Assembly: GCA_022376515.1 (NCBI GenBank)
Contig: WTXI01000145.1
Span: 1 to 64,000 of the forward strand
DNA from: Lactifluus volemus
Lineage: Eukaryota > Basidiomycota > Agaricomycetes > Russulales > Russulaceae
Length of the DNA: 64,000 nucleotides
Direction of reading: 5' to 3'
Position numbers and translations under genes: made by a program. Positions 1 to 10,840 of this stretch are shown piece after piece (the stretch's first letter is position 1; each line of letters begins with the position of its first letter). The notes beneath the pieces are model-generated. The model was not told the DNA's origin and did no database searches. It saw only the letters and a program-made list of their open reading frames with translations.

Positions 1-181
1 CGAAGGTAGGTTGTCAGTGGCGGTAATCAAGTGAGAATGCTCTCGATTGTACAGTACGGATGCAAGGGAGGGGGCTCTCCGAGTCAGTAACAGGAAGGTA
101 AATATCTGGAGTTGAGGATGGGGATCTATGGACTGCTCACCGGCGTCTATGGTCAGGGACAGGCAATAAATAAAGTGTCTG

Positions 182-1394
182 TTAGGGGCTAGTACCCCAT
201 CGAAGGATACCTTCATATATGGAGTACATGACGGCAGCATTGGGCACGACACGCATGAGATGAGCACTGAGACCGCCATAGAGCGACCGCGCGCCCTCTT
301 CCGCGATGACGAGACGGAGCGTTTGAATCAAGCCTGTATACTTCATCTTGCCGTCGACAAGGGGTTGTCGTAGCCGTGTTCGGAGAACCTATATTCGCCA
401 GATACCGTCAAACCTCATCCACGGGGAAAGGAACGAGAACCAGAAGCCGACCTCGTGAGGATACGTGATGGCTCGCAACGCACTTGGCTGTCCCGGCAGA
501 GCCCAACATGCCAAACCATTCTTGTATCCCACCCTTCCCTTCGGTGCTGGCGGTCAGGAGCTTGAGGCGTTCATATAGCACCCACTGAATCGTGCCCTCG
601 GTGACACCCAGATAACTCGCGCTGAGGCCCTTGTAAAAACCGCGGATACCCTCTTCGCGCGCAATCTGCCTTATCGTCGAAACGCTTCCGCCAAAGGACG
701 GCGATGACGATGGAAGAGTAGTCGCAGCTCGAGACGCGACCTTTTGGTTTTGTGATGCGGAGAGTTGTAGCCGCGTCTTGACGACCCATATGGGATTCGT
801 CGCCGTGCCCGTGACGATACCCGCGATCGCGGCGGCGCAGAGGTGCACGTAAGAGTTTTCTTGTCCGTCATTGAATCGGTTGGCGATGATCTGTTTGCCG
901 TTGCCGTATGTGAAGAAATTTATCGAGCGTGCCGGGATGACGCCGACGAGAGTGGGTCCGAGGCCCTTGAAGAGCGCGCGGGGAGATTCATCTCTTGAAA
1001 TATCTCTGGAGGTGAGTATAGCACATCAGCAATGGTACGAAGAAAAAAAAAATCCAAAGAGGACGCAACCGGATGATATGCGCCGTCTCGACAAAGTGCC
1101 ATAAGAATCCTCCCGGTCGTCGGACCAGCACGACACTATCTCCCACTATGGCACCGACATCGGCATGTTTTTGACGGAAGAGGTCCGATTGAAGACGTGT
1201 CTTGACCACATCGAAGGGGCTAGTGACGACAGCACCACACATTCCCCCTAAGCTAATATAGCAATGTGATGAGCGCGCGTGTGCAAAGGAAACACGTGGA
1301 AGAATAATAATTACCCTCCAGCGATAAAATGTTGCCATGATTTTGCGGGAAACCAGGTCGTTGTTGGGGTAGTTGTGTTCACTGGCGCGGCCAT
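182..1394 (-). CDS. RIM2: Mitochondrial pyrimidine-nucleotide carrier, RIM2/SLC25A33-36 type, with one frame break
   Basis: A six-helix inner-membrane carrier that exchanges (deoxy)pyrimidine nucleotides across the mitochondrial membrane. The three carrier signatures are visible in order: SPFDVVKTR, NPIWVVKTR and YPHEVLRTR. Inferred exons on the minus strand are 1394-1315, 1252-1070, 1005-452 and 388-182, with GT..AG introns of 62, 64 and 63 nt. The N-terminus starts MAAPVNTTT and the FIAGG/LGGMCG motif spans intron 1. The end is LRWGTSP followed by a stop at 184-182. Reading is continuous except near 466-476, where AKCVAS and ITYPHE are joined with two bases fewer than the family needs. This is either a sequencing error or a real lesion. 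The family assignment is secure. The gene is divergent from RPC25, with 103 bp between the starts. Confidence 0.85.
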
Positions 1395-1497
1395 CGAGGT
1401 CGGTTTGTCCAACGCGACTGACATCGGCAAAAGCCCGTTTTTACTTTTTTTTTTAATTATCTTGACGCCGAGTTGGAGATAAGATAATCTTGAAAAG
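1395..1497. promoter_or_regulatory. Short bidirectional promoter between carrier and RPC25
   Basis: Only 103 bp separate the two divergent start codons. The interval holds an 11-base poly(dT) tract (about 1444-1454), a common nucleosome-excluding feature of fungal promoters. No TATA box is evident. The role is inferred from position. Confidence 0.5.
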
Positions 1498-2388
1498 ATG
1501 TTTGTCTTGTCCATCGTCAAGGATAAAATTCCTATTCACCCCTCCCAGTTCGGCCTTCCCCCAGAACAAGCCCTCATCCACGAGCTGAACAAAAAGTATG
1601 CAAACCGTGTCCTTCACGATGTCGGCCTCTGCATTTGCGTGTTTGACCTGGCAGAGGCAGGGGAGGGTAAAGTCCGCTATGGAGACGGTTTCCTCTGGTA
1701 TACCGGTGAGTCCAAATCGTCTTTTCTCCACAAGACAAATCTCAGACATTTGATCACATAGTCGTGTTCAGGTTGACCGTCTTTCGACCTTTCTCTTCAG
1801 AAGTGCTCCTCGCAAAAGTCAAGTCCTCGGACGAAGATGGCATACAGCGTGCGTGAAATCCCTCCTCTAAACTCAAATCGCACCTCAAGCCTGCCTTAGT
1901 GTCAGTTGGCTTTTTCGAAGACATGTGGATCCCACTTGTCTATCTCCCTCAACCGTGCGCGTTGTACGTTTTTATCTTTATCGACGTTTTCGAACACCAA
2001 AGCTTACCTTTACCTGTGCGTTCTCTTCAGTGATCCCAACGAGCGTGCATATTTCTGGCTTCCGGGCTCTGAGGCAACCTCGAGTCACGAATTACTCGAC
2101 TCACCAGTGACGGAGCGTTTATACATTGACCAAGGCGAGATCGTTCGTGTCCGCGTTGAGAGGGACGAATTTTGCGATGAGGAGCCCGGTCCCCCCAAAG
2201 CGACCGAGGGCGTACTCATTAGCGGAGAAGCGCGACGGCTACCATATACCGTGACTGTGAGTCTCCGGTGTGCGTGCGACGATAAACACCTTTTTTATGC
2301 TCTTCACTTTTAGTGCTCTATCGCCGAGCAGGGGCTTGGGCCAGTGACGTGGTGGAAGGCAGCGGAGGCGGTGCTTGAAGAAGGATGA
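1498..2388 (+). CDS. RPC25: RNA polymerase III subunit RPC25/RPC8 (Rpb7-like)
   Basis: A nuclear subunit of the Pol III stalk (Rpb7/RpoE family) that acts in initiation on tRNA and 5S genes. Inferred exons are 1498-1705, 1762-1848, 1900-1963, 2031-2256 and 2314-2388, a total of 660 nt and 219 residues, close to the usual length of about 210. All introns are GT..AG, 51-67 nt. Family landmarks are the start MFVLSIVKDKI, ELNKKYANRVL, VGLCICVFDL, the exon 2 stretch VFRPFSSEVLLAKVKSSDEDGIQ-like, VGFFEDMWIP and the C-terminal LGPVTWW. The reading frame is open across all five exons, so the gene looks intact. Its 5' end faces the carrier gene, so the two probably share a bidirectional promoter. Confidence 0.93.
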
Positions 2389-3559
2389 CCATATCACTCA
2401 CTGCGCCCGACGGGAAAAACAAACAATCAGGGCATTATTCGTACTCATGCTCGTCGTCCTCTGACCGCAGCCTGGAACGGATATCGTGATCTCCATGATT
2501 CGTTCATGCACACCGTCATGCCTCCGCGACCAAGTGTAGTAGCTCATGCCTGTATTTGTGCATCGGGAGTTCACAAGTGGAGGACTTGGACTGATGGAGT
2601 TCATGAACAATATCGTCTTTTCCTCCCAGCCGAGGACGTTCCACCGAGATGTAGTAGAAAGTAATGACAAACGCTATATACACGTCAACATAACTTTTTG
2701 AGTTCTGGTGGGGACAGAAACGGCTTTGAGTCTGCACAAGGAGCAGAGTTGGCGTTGGTGGTGGTGACAAGTCAAAATTGAATCAATTGACATCCAAATT
2801 ACCGATTGTTGAGTAAACTTGGGAATGTGGGGTGCCCTAGCCCTTTGAGTCTGATTCTGGGAAAGGGACGAAGGACTCCACGCGTTGCAGTCTCTCGTAG
2901 ACTTCCCTCTTTTGCTGGGATCTCGAAAAATCTTCTTCCCTTTCTTTCATTTTACGTCTTCGCCTTTCGTCATCCCGAAGGACGCCTTGATACATGGTCT
3001 AGGGAGGGAAAAAAAAAATCAGCAAAGGCCTTTGTGAAGCAATAGAAGGATACGGACCTCGTGTTCTCGCTGCTGAAGAAAATGGACGCCCCATACAGTA
3101 ATAGACGACACGAGGATTGATGTGATTAGAGTAGCTTTGGCTACTCGAGACATTGACTATCTTCTCCAGGCTCCGCGCAGTACGACTTCCGAGTCCGACT
3201 CGGACACGTGCCCAGGCCACAGCTATTGTTTAGTCGTCTAATGTCACGTACCCCACCAACTCGAACCTCTCTCCCTTTCCCAACCGAAGTTGTCCTCTGA
3301 CTCTTTGTGGTTTACTTTCTGATCTTTTGGCGACTACAAGATGGAGACCGAGAATCGTGAGTTATTGTGTTGAGCTTTCTGGAACTATCTGTATCACCTA
3401 CACAGTAAGAGTGTCTTACAATACATTCATCTTCACAGTCTTTCTGGGACCGAGCACGACATTGATATTCATCAAAGTGTTTTCTTTCGTCGTCACCTCG
3501 ACTTCATCCTCAGCGTGCCATATGGCTCGTGTACCTGGCAGGGCTGAGATCCGAACCCT
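2389..3559. other. Intergenic, no gene recognised
   Basis: Short ORFs occur on both strands, but none shows a recognisable domain, splice-linked continuation or codon pattern. A short open stretch near 3020-3090 (reading AIEGYGPRVLAAEENGRPIQ) could be an exon fragment, but nothing next to it supports this. Confidence 0.4.
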
Positions 3560-5892
3560 TCGAAATCTTTGAGTGCACGAACAACTGGCACACTAATCTT
3601 TCGCTTGACGGAAGCACTACTCCTTCCATCGAGAACTGGACATATGCCTAATACTGCATCCTCCTTGCGCTCGCGTGGTCCCTTCGTCTTCGCTGGGACA
3701 GATTCAAGCAACCTTACGATATCAAGTATTGTGTTAAGTACCTTCGTTATCTCAGAAAAAAGACCACCAGCTTCAAGTCCTCAACATCTCCCAGAATATC
3801 GTAACATCATATCTCGTGTTGGCATTAGCAGAGCAGGTGAACTTGAAGTCGACTCCGGACAACGTCGTGGAGGCTCAACTCAGATAGCCTAACGAGGCCC
3901 CAACAGAAGTCTTTCTTGCCTTCATCAATTCTATCTATACTCCTTACGATGTAACGAAACTCGAAGGACCCCTCGGCCAAGTGATCGAATGCTTCCGGGA
4001 AGCGAACAATCGTTTCCCAGATTCCTCCCTCCTGTCTACTTTTCTTGAAGATTGTCTCACCATGCGTTTTCTCGAAACTTTTGTGTTTGGTGAAGCAATG
4101 GCAAGCCTGAACAGAGCCATAACTTTTCGCCCCCAATCTCTTTAATGACATTCGGAGTCACGTCCAGGTTTACAGAGCATCCCAACCCTTTTTAAACGCG
4201 ATTCCTCTTGATCAACCAAAACGCCCAGAATTTTCCTGGAGATTGGCGAATCTCGGAGACTCGCGCGTTCATCCTGATGGATACTTGCATGATCGGTCTT
4301 ACCAACTCCCGGAAACCGTGGCTGTTGACGTTGACCTCTCGAGCTTCTCAACCCTATCTGCGTCTCTTACCAAAACGAATCCAAGTTCCTTGACCTCCGA
4401 GCAGTTGCACCAACACTTTCAAGCGCTTCGCACCATACGGGAAACCACCGAATTAGCAGAGACAGAGGAGGTGCTCAAGTACTGCCGCCTTTTGATCGCT
4501 TCACTTCGCCATGATCCAAATTCACATCCAAACATCTCATATGCAGCCTTAAAAACGCTAGGAAAGGTTCTTCGCGCGTTTCAGAGTATGGACAAAATCA
4601 AGTACCTCGAAGTTCATCACGATCAACAAAGTACTGGAGCAAGTTACGACGTCCATGGTTCCGTATGGGATTACAGAAACGGAAGGTAGAGAAACAGTGC
4701 GCCCCGATAGAATGGATCCATTCAGTCATCTGGTAGTGAGGCAACAGAGGCTTTTGGAGGAGCGCGACAAGTTCATTTCACCAATCCGAGCCCTACTCGA
4801 TTTTGGGAGCTTCTTGACCTCCGTCGTTTGGTGCTCTTCATTCTGCTGCGTTACGTGGACCAGTCATCATCATTAACCGTTGCACGTGGGATTCCGACAT
4901 ACCTACCCTTCTTCACGACCTGCCTCCTTCGCCTATCACTACCACCGATCATGATAACTTGTACGATCGCACAATCGAGTTAAGCGACTGGCTGGTGAGA
5001 ACCAGCAAGGGTCACCACCTTGTGATACCAGCGCTCTCTCCGTTCCGTACTCAGGAGTCTCTATGATCTTGTAGGCAAGCCAGTCATCGAGGAGTTCCGC
5101 AAAATGAAGGTACCAGAACAATCCAGAGTTTGGTGGCGTCCTACATCTGTGTTTTCCTATCTTCACCTCCATGTTATGGGGCCAATACCCTCGGACGATG
5201 GGATCAAGCGCTACACCCCAACCTTATCCGCACTCATAGAATTACACAGACGTGGAGGACAAATGTCGGGAAAGCCTTCATCTTCTCCGCGTGGAGCAGA
5301 AATTCTGGTTGCGCCACAAGAAACCTTCAGTACTTCTTGTTGTGCGGCCAGAATTTCTGCTTCACGCGGACCGAGAAATCTCGATACGGCCGTGACATCT
5401 CTTATCTCAAAGGATGCGACGCCTTCAAGTGCGGTGGAGTGTCTCAGGCATCACCAGTTCTCCCATTTCGTGTGCCATGAGAATATGGAACCTGGGAAGC
5501 CATTCGATGAATCGCTCCAGCTTCACGGGGGCGAGCCACTTACGTTACTCAAGATTGTGCCCTCTCAGCTTCCAACAGCGGAACTCGCTTTCCATTTGGC
5601 TTGTCACACAGGCTGACACCGCTGAACTGACTGAGGACAGCACCACTGACGAGGCACTCCACCTCACAGCGGCAATGCGCTCCGGAGTGTTGTTGGGATA
5701 ATGTGGGCGGTAGTGGATGAAAATGGACAATATCTAGTTGAAATTTTTTTACAAGTCAAATGCTGTCGAGCGATGAACCGGGTATACCTTATTATGAGAA
5801 ATCGGTGAGGGCACTTCTCTGGACGCGGTGAAGAGTCTGAGAAGAAAAGGAGCGTCTTTTGGGGTGTTGGTGGGATTATGGCGCATGGTTAG
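3560..5892 (+). pseudogene. Decayed TPR-CHAT domain protein
   Basis: Remnant of the long TPR-plus-CHAT proteins common in Agaricomycetes. CHAT is a caspase-like peptidase fold. Family-like stretches appear in several frames: WDRFKQPYDIKYCVKYLRYL (about 3690-3760), VIECFREANNRFPDSS (about 3985-4030), LKYCRLLIASLRHDP (about 4475-4520), VPEQSRVWWRPTSVF (about 5110-5155), GPIPSDDGIKRY, then SHFVCHE with the presumed catalytic His and LACHTG with the presumed catalytic Cys (about 5460-5610). The C-terminal tail reads through LRRKGASF to a stop at 5890-5892. In-frame stops and several frameshifts (one near 5612) separate these blocks, and an 83-bp palindrome disrupts the CHAT domain. The true 5' limit is uncertain. 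Confidence 0.75.
5287..5369. repeat. 83-bp palindrome inside the CHAT pseudogene
   Basis: Arms 5287-5322 and 5334-5369 are reverse complements at about 33 of 36 positions, with an 11-nt loop. The right arm copies the left arm in reverse, as expected from template switching during replication. Confidence 0.85.
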
Positions 5893-6950
5893 GAGTGTTA
5901 CTACAATCTCTGGTGAGTCTTTGAATTATGTTGGGTATATGAGCTTGAACTCAATTTACTCAAACAAAACAGTGTCACGGCAGCCCTTCCGCCAACAGCG
6001 GCGAAGCCCACTTTTTTTCTTTATCTCCCGCGCTTCCAAGTCGTTTCACCGCTTTCTTGTACTTCATCATTGTCTTCGGCATTCTCAAGGCTATTTCCGC
6101 CCCGGCCCGGGGCACGGTACCGTTTTCTGCAGTCTTGTGCCACTCCTGTATTTCTCAGACTTTTCACCTGCTTTGTGTCTGCTACGCATATCATCTCTCT
6201 CTGCTTCCTGTTTGATTGTAGATCGCCTCAGGCTCGCATCTGTCTTTGTTCGCTCGGTACGGTACTTCCTCTGCCCTATGTTTCCTCTGTCTCCTCCACT
6301 CGGGACTGAGCCGCGTCACGCTGCTGCGCCCCGCGCTGGGTCTAGTATGTCTTACCCTTCGACTCATAAATCTTGTATCCGGTCGGTTTGTAGCTTGAAT
6401 GCCGAGAGGGAGCACGGATTTTCAAATTTTACGTCGCGATCAGAGCCCGAACGCGTCCGCAGCGCGAGACGTCTCATGAGAAGAAAAATAGAATTTATAA
6501 ACAAACTTGAAAATCAAGGCCGGAAAACCGGTCACTTTGCTAGGTTTTGAGCCAGAACTTGAGGGTGGAGGGGATAACCCGAATTGTTTACCGGCGTCTC
6601 TTTGATTTGTGTTTGTGACAAATGGACTCGGATAACCTAGTTACTGCTGTCAATGGAGACGTCCCCTGAAGGAGATGAAGGATTCGTAGCGGGCATGGGC
6701 ATGATCACCCAAGCTTCTCTCGTCGCATGGCGAACACTCCACAGGGAAAAGAACCGGTACCTTATCAGCCACCCCCAAGCTGAGGCACTGGCTCGCTTGG
6801 TGGCAGTGTCCTTAATTTTCTTATTCCGGGGTCACATGGCATGTCCGCCACGGCAAATATGGCAACGAGTCCACCGAGTTCCGTTACCGAGATAAGCATA
6901 GCTCATCAGAGTCTCCGCAAGACAGATACTAGTAACACATGAGCCGACAT
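5893..6950. other. Intergenic, no gene recognised
   Basis: A 240-codon open frame (5828-6550) overlaps the end of the CHAT pseudogene but has no domain or signal and looks like a chance ORF. Nothing else is supported. Confidence 0.4.
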
Positions 6951-7300
6951 TGGTCGCGGTATTGCAGAGGAGAGCTTTGACTGAGAATTATGAGACACAA
7001 CGCGAGTACTCAGCTACCCCGTGCGATAGCGAGGAAAGTTCGTGCCGATGAGTAGAATTGGCTCTCAGCCACCAAGTTAAGCATTTGGAACCACCAGAGT
7101 CGGACTCGAGTGAGCCAGGAGCTCTTGACAGTGAAAGGCATAAGGCAATACGTTCAATGCGCCAAGCCAAGTTTGTTCTTATTTGAAAAATACGGGCCAA
7201 AGCTGTCGCGAAACTGTTTCACCGACGTAACGACAACGGTTCGTATTTCACGATCGACGCTGTTCAGCCAAAAAAAGGTTCGAAACTTGAAGAAAGAGTT
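6950..7300 (+). repeat. Relic of knottin-gene 3' flank (array edge)
   Basis: The stretch with 'catgagccgacattggt' and the following 100 bp also occurs downstream of module A copies (near 19050, 29340, 34510, 54170, 57855, 63845). No knottin gene precedes it here, so it marks the left edge of the array or a lost copy. Confidence 0.7.
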
Positions 7301-7515
7301 CAATGGGAGGTGTCACCATAACAGACAGGGACAGTACCCATACGTATCCACACTTCCATCTTCAACATAAAAGCTCGACTTGATCCCGATGACTTTCCTC
7401 ATCCTGTTGGTTTTTTTTCCTAAGTGTGTATACTTTCTACTATCCACCATCATTCAAAAGTGTAACACACCCAACAGGCTGGTCCTTCAGAAAACGACTT
7501 ATCCTCTTGACGAAA
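7300..7515 (+). promoter_or_regulatory. Promoter/leader shared with module C
   Basis: Sequence from 'ggtgtcaccataacagac' through the leader with 'aacacacccaacaggct' matches the region before module C in unit 7 (about 34795-34980). A TATA-like ACATAAAAGC lies near 7366. The same promoter stands in front of a different coding sequence here. Confidence 0.65.
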
Positions 7516-7812
7516 ATGTTGTTCTTCAAACTCTCCATCGCTCTTCTTGCTCCCCTCGTTGTGGCGGCTGTCCCGGTCAGTCGGGCCGATATCAATGTCC
7601 GCCAGAACTCCGGGGGTACCGGCCCCAATGACCCGAATAGTTCGATTGGCATCATAGGCCCTTCCAGTGACCCGAATAGTTCGATCGGCATCGGCCCTGC
7701 CAGTGACCCAAATAGTTCGATTGGCATAGGCCCTGCCAGTGACCCAAATAGTTCAATTGGCATAGGCCCTGCCAGTGACCCGAATGGCTCGATTGGCTCA
7801 GGGAGGAAGTAG
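7516..7812 (+). CDS. Secreted tandem-repeat protein (98 aa)
   Basis: An intact ORF with a signal peptide (MLFFKLSIALLAPLVVAAV) and then four to five copies of a 12-13-residue repeat of the form DPNSSIGIGPAS, ending in GSGRK. The repeats are nearly identical in DNA too (39-bp period across about 7630-7790), so copy number probably changes by slippage. No dibasic KR/RR site separates the repeats, so the usual Kex2-processed precursor layout is not seen. No known family is recognised. The leader is shared with module C. A small wall-associated, surface or matrix protein is possible, but that is inference. Confidence 0.7.
   Translation: MLFFKLSIALLAPLVVAAVPVSRADINVRQNSGGTGPNDPNSSIGIIGPSSDPNSSIGIGPASDPNSSIGIGPASDPNSSIGIGPASDPNGSIGSGRK
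7630..7790 (+). repeat. 39-bp coding minisatellite
   Basis: Four in-frame near-identical copies, each reading about DPNSSIGIGPAS. The first copy has an extra Ile (GII) and the last has Gly for Ser (DPNGSIG). Confidence 0.85.
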
Positions 7813-8450
7813 TTTGCTCATCCACCACGTTGGTCACTCGGCGCGCAGAGGTGACGGAGTGGGGGTTACTGTTGCGACAGCACGAGGGATGAGATTTATG
7901 ATATGCAGAGACAGGTAGAGACACCGGTGGTATTTCCAATTCCCACGTTTCGTAACTGTATAGTTTGCAAGGAGATAGAGAAACCAGGTCAACGCCAAGG
8001 AGACATCGTGTGAAAAGAAGTGAGGTGTATCCACTCAGCTAACGATGCGATCGTACCCCATTTCGATCCTAGATGTTCACGTTCCTGTTATTAAGACTCT
8101 GCATCTACGTCTGTGTTATATGTCATTATCAATACCCCTCTGATGGCTAGGATCATCGTCTCACATCCTCATTGCCCATGACGCTCACACCAATAAGGAG
8201 AAAGCGAAAAGAGAAACAGGATTTCTTTCGTAAAACCCTAACCTCAATATCGTGCCACTTCCTACCCCGACCCGACGAGGTTGAATAGAGCATGTTTTTC
8301 TACATATCTTTCCTACGAACTCCGCCACATTCCAGTTTACAGTCCTCCCCAATTCTATTCACTCCTCAAGTGTCTAATGACCTTCGCACGGAGCATTTTC
8401 CAGCCAGTGTAGACCTCTTTTATTGGTGGATCTCAAACACTCCACAAAAT
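7813..8450. other. No gene recognised
   Basis: Transcript tail of the repeat protein and single-copy sequence. Some frames are open, but nothing is identifiable. Confidence 0.4.
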
Positions 8451-8625
8451 ATCGTCAGGCTCTCAGAGCCCGCAAAGCTGACTACTTGGCGGCAAGAGAA
8501 TGCGTATAAGCCCTTGCAGATTCAACCACCTCCAAAAAGTTTCATTGCAGTTGATGGAGTGGATTGTTGTCTTATCATCTCTCCTTCGTCGACCGTTACA
8601 TCCTCAGTGATCGACTTGCGCGATC
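8450..8625 (+). repeat. Fragment of module B 3' exon
   Basis: The stretch reading QENAYKPLQIQ..VDGVDCCLI is related to the end of full B modules (e.g. 31110-31290, reading LQIQLALKSLTEVDCCLV). It sits directly upstream of, or runs into, the methyltransferase copy M1. Confidence 0.5.
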
Positions 8626-9917
8626 CCAAGATCGGCAAGATGCCGCTCCCCGTTCGTTCACTGCCTATGAGAATCATACCTCCCAGAAAAGGCGGCAGGG
8701 CGGCGTGCCCATTAAGAGCACTACTCCTACCACCAAGCAAGAGGCGATCACTCGGACTTTCCGCCTATTTGGGGATGACGGAGGTGCCGCTACTAGTAGT
8801 ACTCCCCTGATGGAAATCAAAGAAACAATCTCCTTTGACCTTGACAAGGTGACCGGATCCACGGGCCATCGCGTGCCCGTGTTTTTGTATTCTCTCTGAG
8901 CGAAGGACTGATGAGACATAGCACCACAGAAATTGTGGGACAGCGGAATAGGTCTGAGTGCATGGCTTGTCGTCTTTTGGTCACGACCGACCATGTTGCT
9001 GCTGCTGCTACGGTATCGGCATCCGAATCCGAATCCGAATCGCGGTCTGCTAGTGGTGATCTTGGACCTAAAATCGTGGTTCGGGAGCTCAGAGGGAGGC
9101 TGGCCTTGCGCGAGGAATGTCGCATTATCGAATTAGGTGCGCCCTTTCCTGTTCATTCCTCGTTTCCTTCTGTCAGGTCCCCGGTTCACGTACTGTACAT
9201 GATAGGTGCTGGGACTGGGATAGTCTCGATAGTCCTTGCCGCGCTGCGCTCGAATAATCTTGCCTCTGCTGCGCATGATACCTGTATACTCTCCACAGAC
9301 CTTCGTGAGTCTCTTCCTTCCCAATCCAAATCTTCTTCGACCAGCATCATTGCAATCAATTTTTTGTAGCGTCTTCGATGGAACTTATGGGCTACAATAT
9401 ACATGCAAACACCACACTTTACCCCCATTTTCCCCCAACCGTGCTTCCCCTGGACTGGGACCAAGAGCTTCCGGAAAGCGTTCTCAATATTCGTGAACGT
9501 GGTGGGTTCGACCTTATCGCGTAAGCTATGATTCCCTTATCGCATCCTATCGTATTATCATTTTTCAATAGGATGGCAGACGTGACGTACAATACGTCAT
9601 CCTTCCCAGCCCTGCTCCGGACACTCTCTTCTCTTCTCGCGTTGAGCGATCATCGTCGTCAATGCGTGGCCGGACCCGATGCGCACGAGCCAATTGCCCT
9701 TGGGAATGGGCCACTGGTGTTATTGGCGTACAAGGAACGGGATCCAGGAGAGAGGCAGCTCTGGGATATGATGGTACGCGAGACGGGCATTGTGCTCGAG
9801 TGCGTTGGGAAGCAGGCTGGTGCGGGAGGGCTTCCCGTCGAGATATGGCTCGGGAAGAAGGCACTTACCCACCTCTTTACTGGGCACACAAAATCGCAGA
9901 CCGCGCCGAGACCATAG
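8564..9917 (+). pseudogene. M1: METTL21/EFM-type protein methyltransferase, nearly full copy
   Basis: A SAM-dependent class I methyltransferase of the METTL21/EFM6 protein-lysine type. Inferred exons are 8564 (start uncertain)-8872, 8930-9136, 9206-9304, 9370-9520 and 9572-9917, with GT..AG introns of 51-69 nt. Landmarks in order are ETISFDLDKVTGSTG, LWDSGIGLSAWLV, the SAM motif IIELGAGTGIVSIVL formed across intron 2, LDWDQELPESVL, and GFDLIA joined to MADVTYNTSSFPALLRTL across intron 4. One base is missing at about 8970 relative to copies M2, M4 and M6, breaking the frame after AWLV. This is the only copy with the 5' exon containing FRLFGDDGG, so it looks closest to the parent gene. Whether it is dead or carries a sequence error cannot be decided here. 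Confidence 0.75.
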
Positions 9918-10049
9918 TCAGATAAACTGCCTCCACACATCTTCTCTCTATCATGGAACCCAATTATGAGGTGCTTTTACTCGTAAACTGTGCGGTTTTC
10001 AAGAGGTCGTTGAGAACGAGGCACTGATCATGTGACCTTGTTGATCAAC

Positions 10050-10235
10050 AATGCGCACACCTTGGAACGTTTTTTATGATGTTTTCTTTCACACATCCCT
10101 TCATCCTTCGTCAAAATCAAAGGTTGACTTCCCACGTGGGAATATGTCGTTATTTCAGGCTCCAAGAGGACGACATACAAGATGTCGGACAGGAAAGCAA
10201 GGCGGCGGCAAAACGTCGTGCTGCGCTAATTCTAG
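10050..10235 (+). repeat. B module fragment (short form)
   Basis: A short B copy containing ATGTCGGACAGGAAAGCAAG. It ends after 'gctaattctagg' and jumps straight to the knottin promoter, so the downstream B exons are missing. Confidence 0.65.
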
Positions 10236-10274
10236 GTGTAAAGAAATGAAAAACAGCGTGTTTCTCACGCCTGC

Positions 10275-10298
10275 TTGTCGGAGTTTACAATCCGACAA
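10275..10298. promoter_or_regulatory. Hairpin in knottin upstream region
   Basis: TTGTCGGA and TCCGACAA flank an 8-nt spacer. A slightly varied version (CTGTCGGA..TCCGACAG) recurs before other A copies, e.g. 14509-14532. Being kept in many copies makes it a candidate binding site or structured element. Confidence 0.45.
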
Positions 10299-10326
10299 TA
10301 CCGCCGATTGGAGATGGCGTGGGACG

Positions 10327-10345
10327 TAACGTGACTGCCACGTTA
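10327..10345. promoter_or_regulatory. 19-bp interrupted palindrome upstream of knottin gene
   Basis: TAACGTGACTGCCACGTTA has perfect 7-bp arms around ACTGC. It recurs before several A copies (near 20615, 25663, 62848) but is degraded before others (e.g. unit 7). It is a plausible dimeric transcription-factor site, inferred from symmetry and conservation. Confidence 0.45.
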
Positions 10346-10756
10346 GGGTCAAGGTACGACTAAACCGACTTCACCACCAACGTCACCCATGACGCTATCT
10401 TGCCGCTTTACACCACAACCTCCCACCATGAGCTTTCGATCAAAACATCATTTAATTTGTACAGTTTCACATGGAATCCGTACTCCAAGCACAAACGCGC
10501 GTCGCGCCAGCCAGTAAGTAGTCCATGCGTCGTTCGTGCCAGGAATCGGATCCTTCCAATTCTTTCGCTACCGCGTCATGTCAGCGTCATGTCAGCGTCC
10601 TGTCAATTGTGTATCCCCAAGTTGATCATGAGGCTCTCGCTCTCTCTGCCATCAGGCACTATTGAGTCTCGAAATGTGTTCCGAATCGTTTCCGGGTGAA
10701 TGCGCCAGTGTCTCGAACTTTAATCATTCTGCGTACCGTTTGAAATTGCTTGGAGC

Positions 10757-10762
10757 TATAAG
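10757..10762 (+). promoter_or_regulatory. TATA box of knottin gene A1
   Basis: TATAAG in the context gagctataagaag lies 84 bp before the ATG. The same box sits exactly 84 bp upstream in all eleven copies: 10757, 14902, 18376, 21017, 26061, 28677, 33860, 41086, 53494, 57181 and 63186. Confidence 0.8.
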
Positions 10763-10840
10763 AAGAGGACTACGGACAAAAAGGAGGGTCAGCATTACTC
10801 ACCATCGATTTGATTTGCTCTTGAAACAAACACAACCACC

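Noticed and set aside
3500..3600. tRNA-like TTCGGATCTCAGCCC motif on the minus strand near a unique spacer
   Set aside because: No acceptor stem, D-arm or anticodon arm could be paired around it.
5828..6550. 240-codon ORF
   Set aside because: It starts in the CHAT pseudogene tail and shows no domain, signal peptide or intron signals; composition looks random.
7630..7790. Repeat array resembling a CRISPR or silk-like structure
   Set aside because: The repeats are in frame inside a secreted ORF with no variable spacers, and the genome is eukaryotic.
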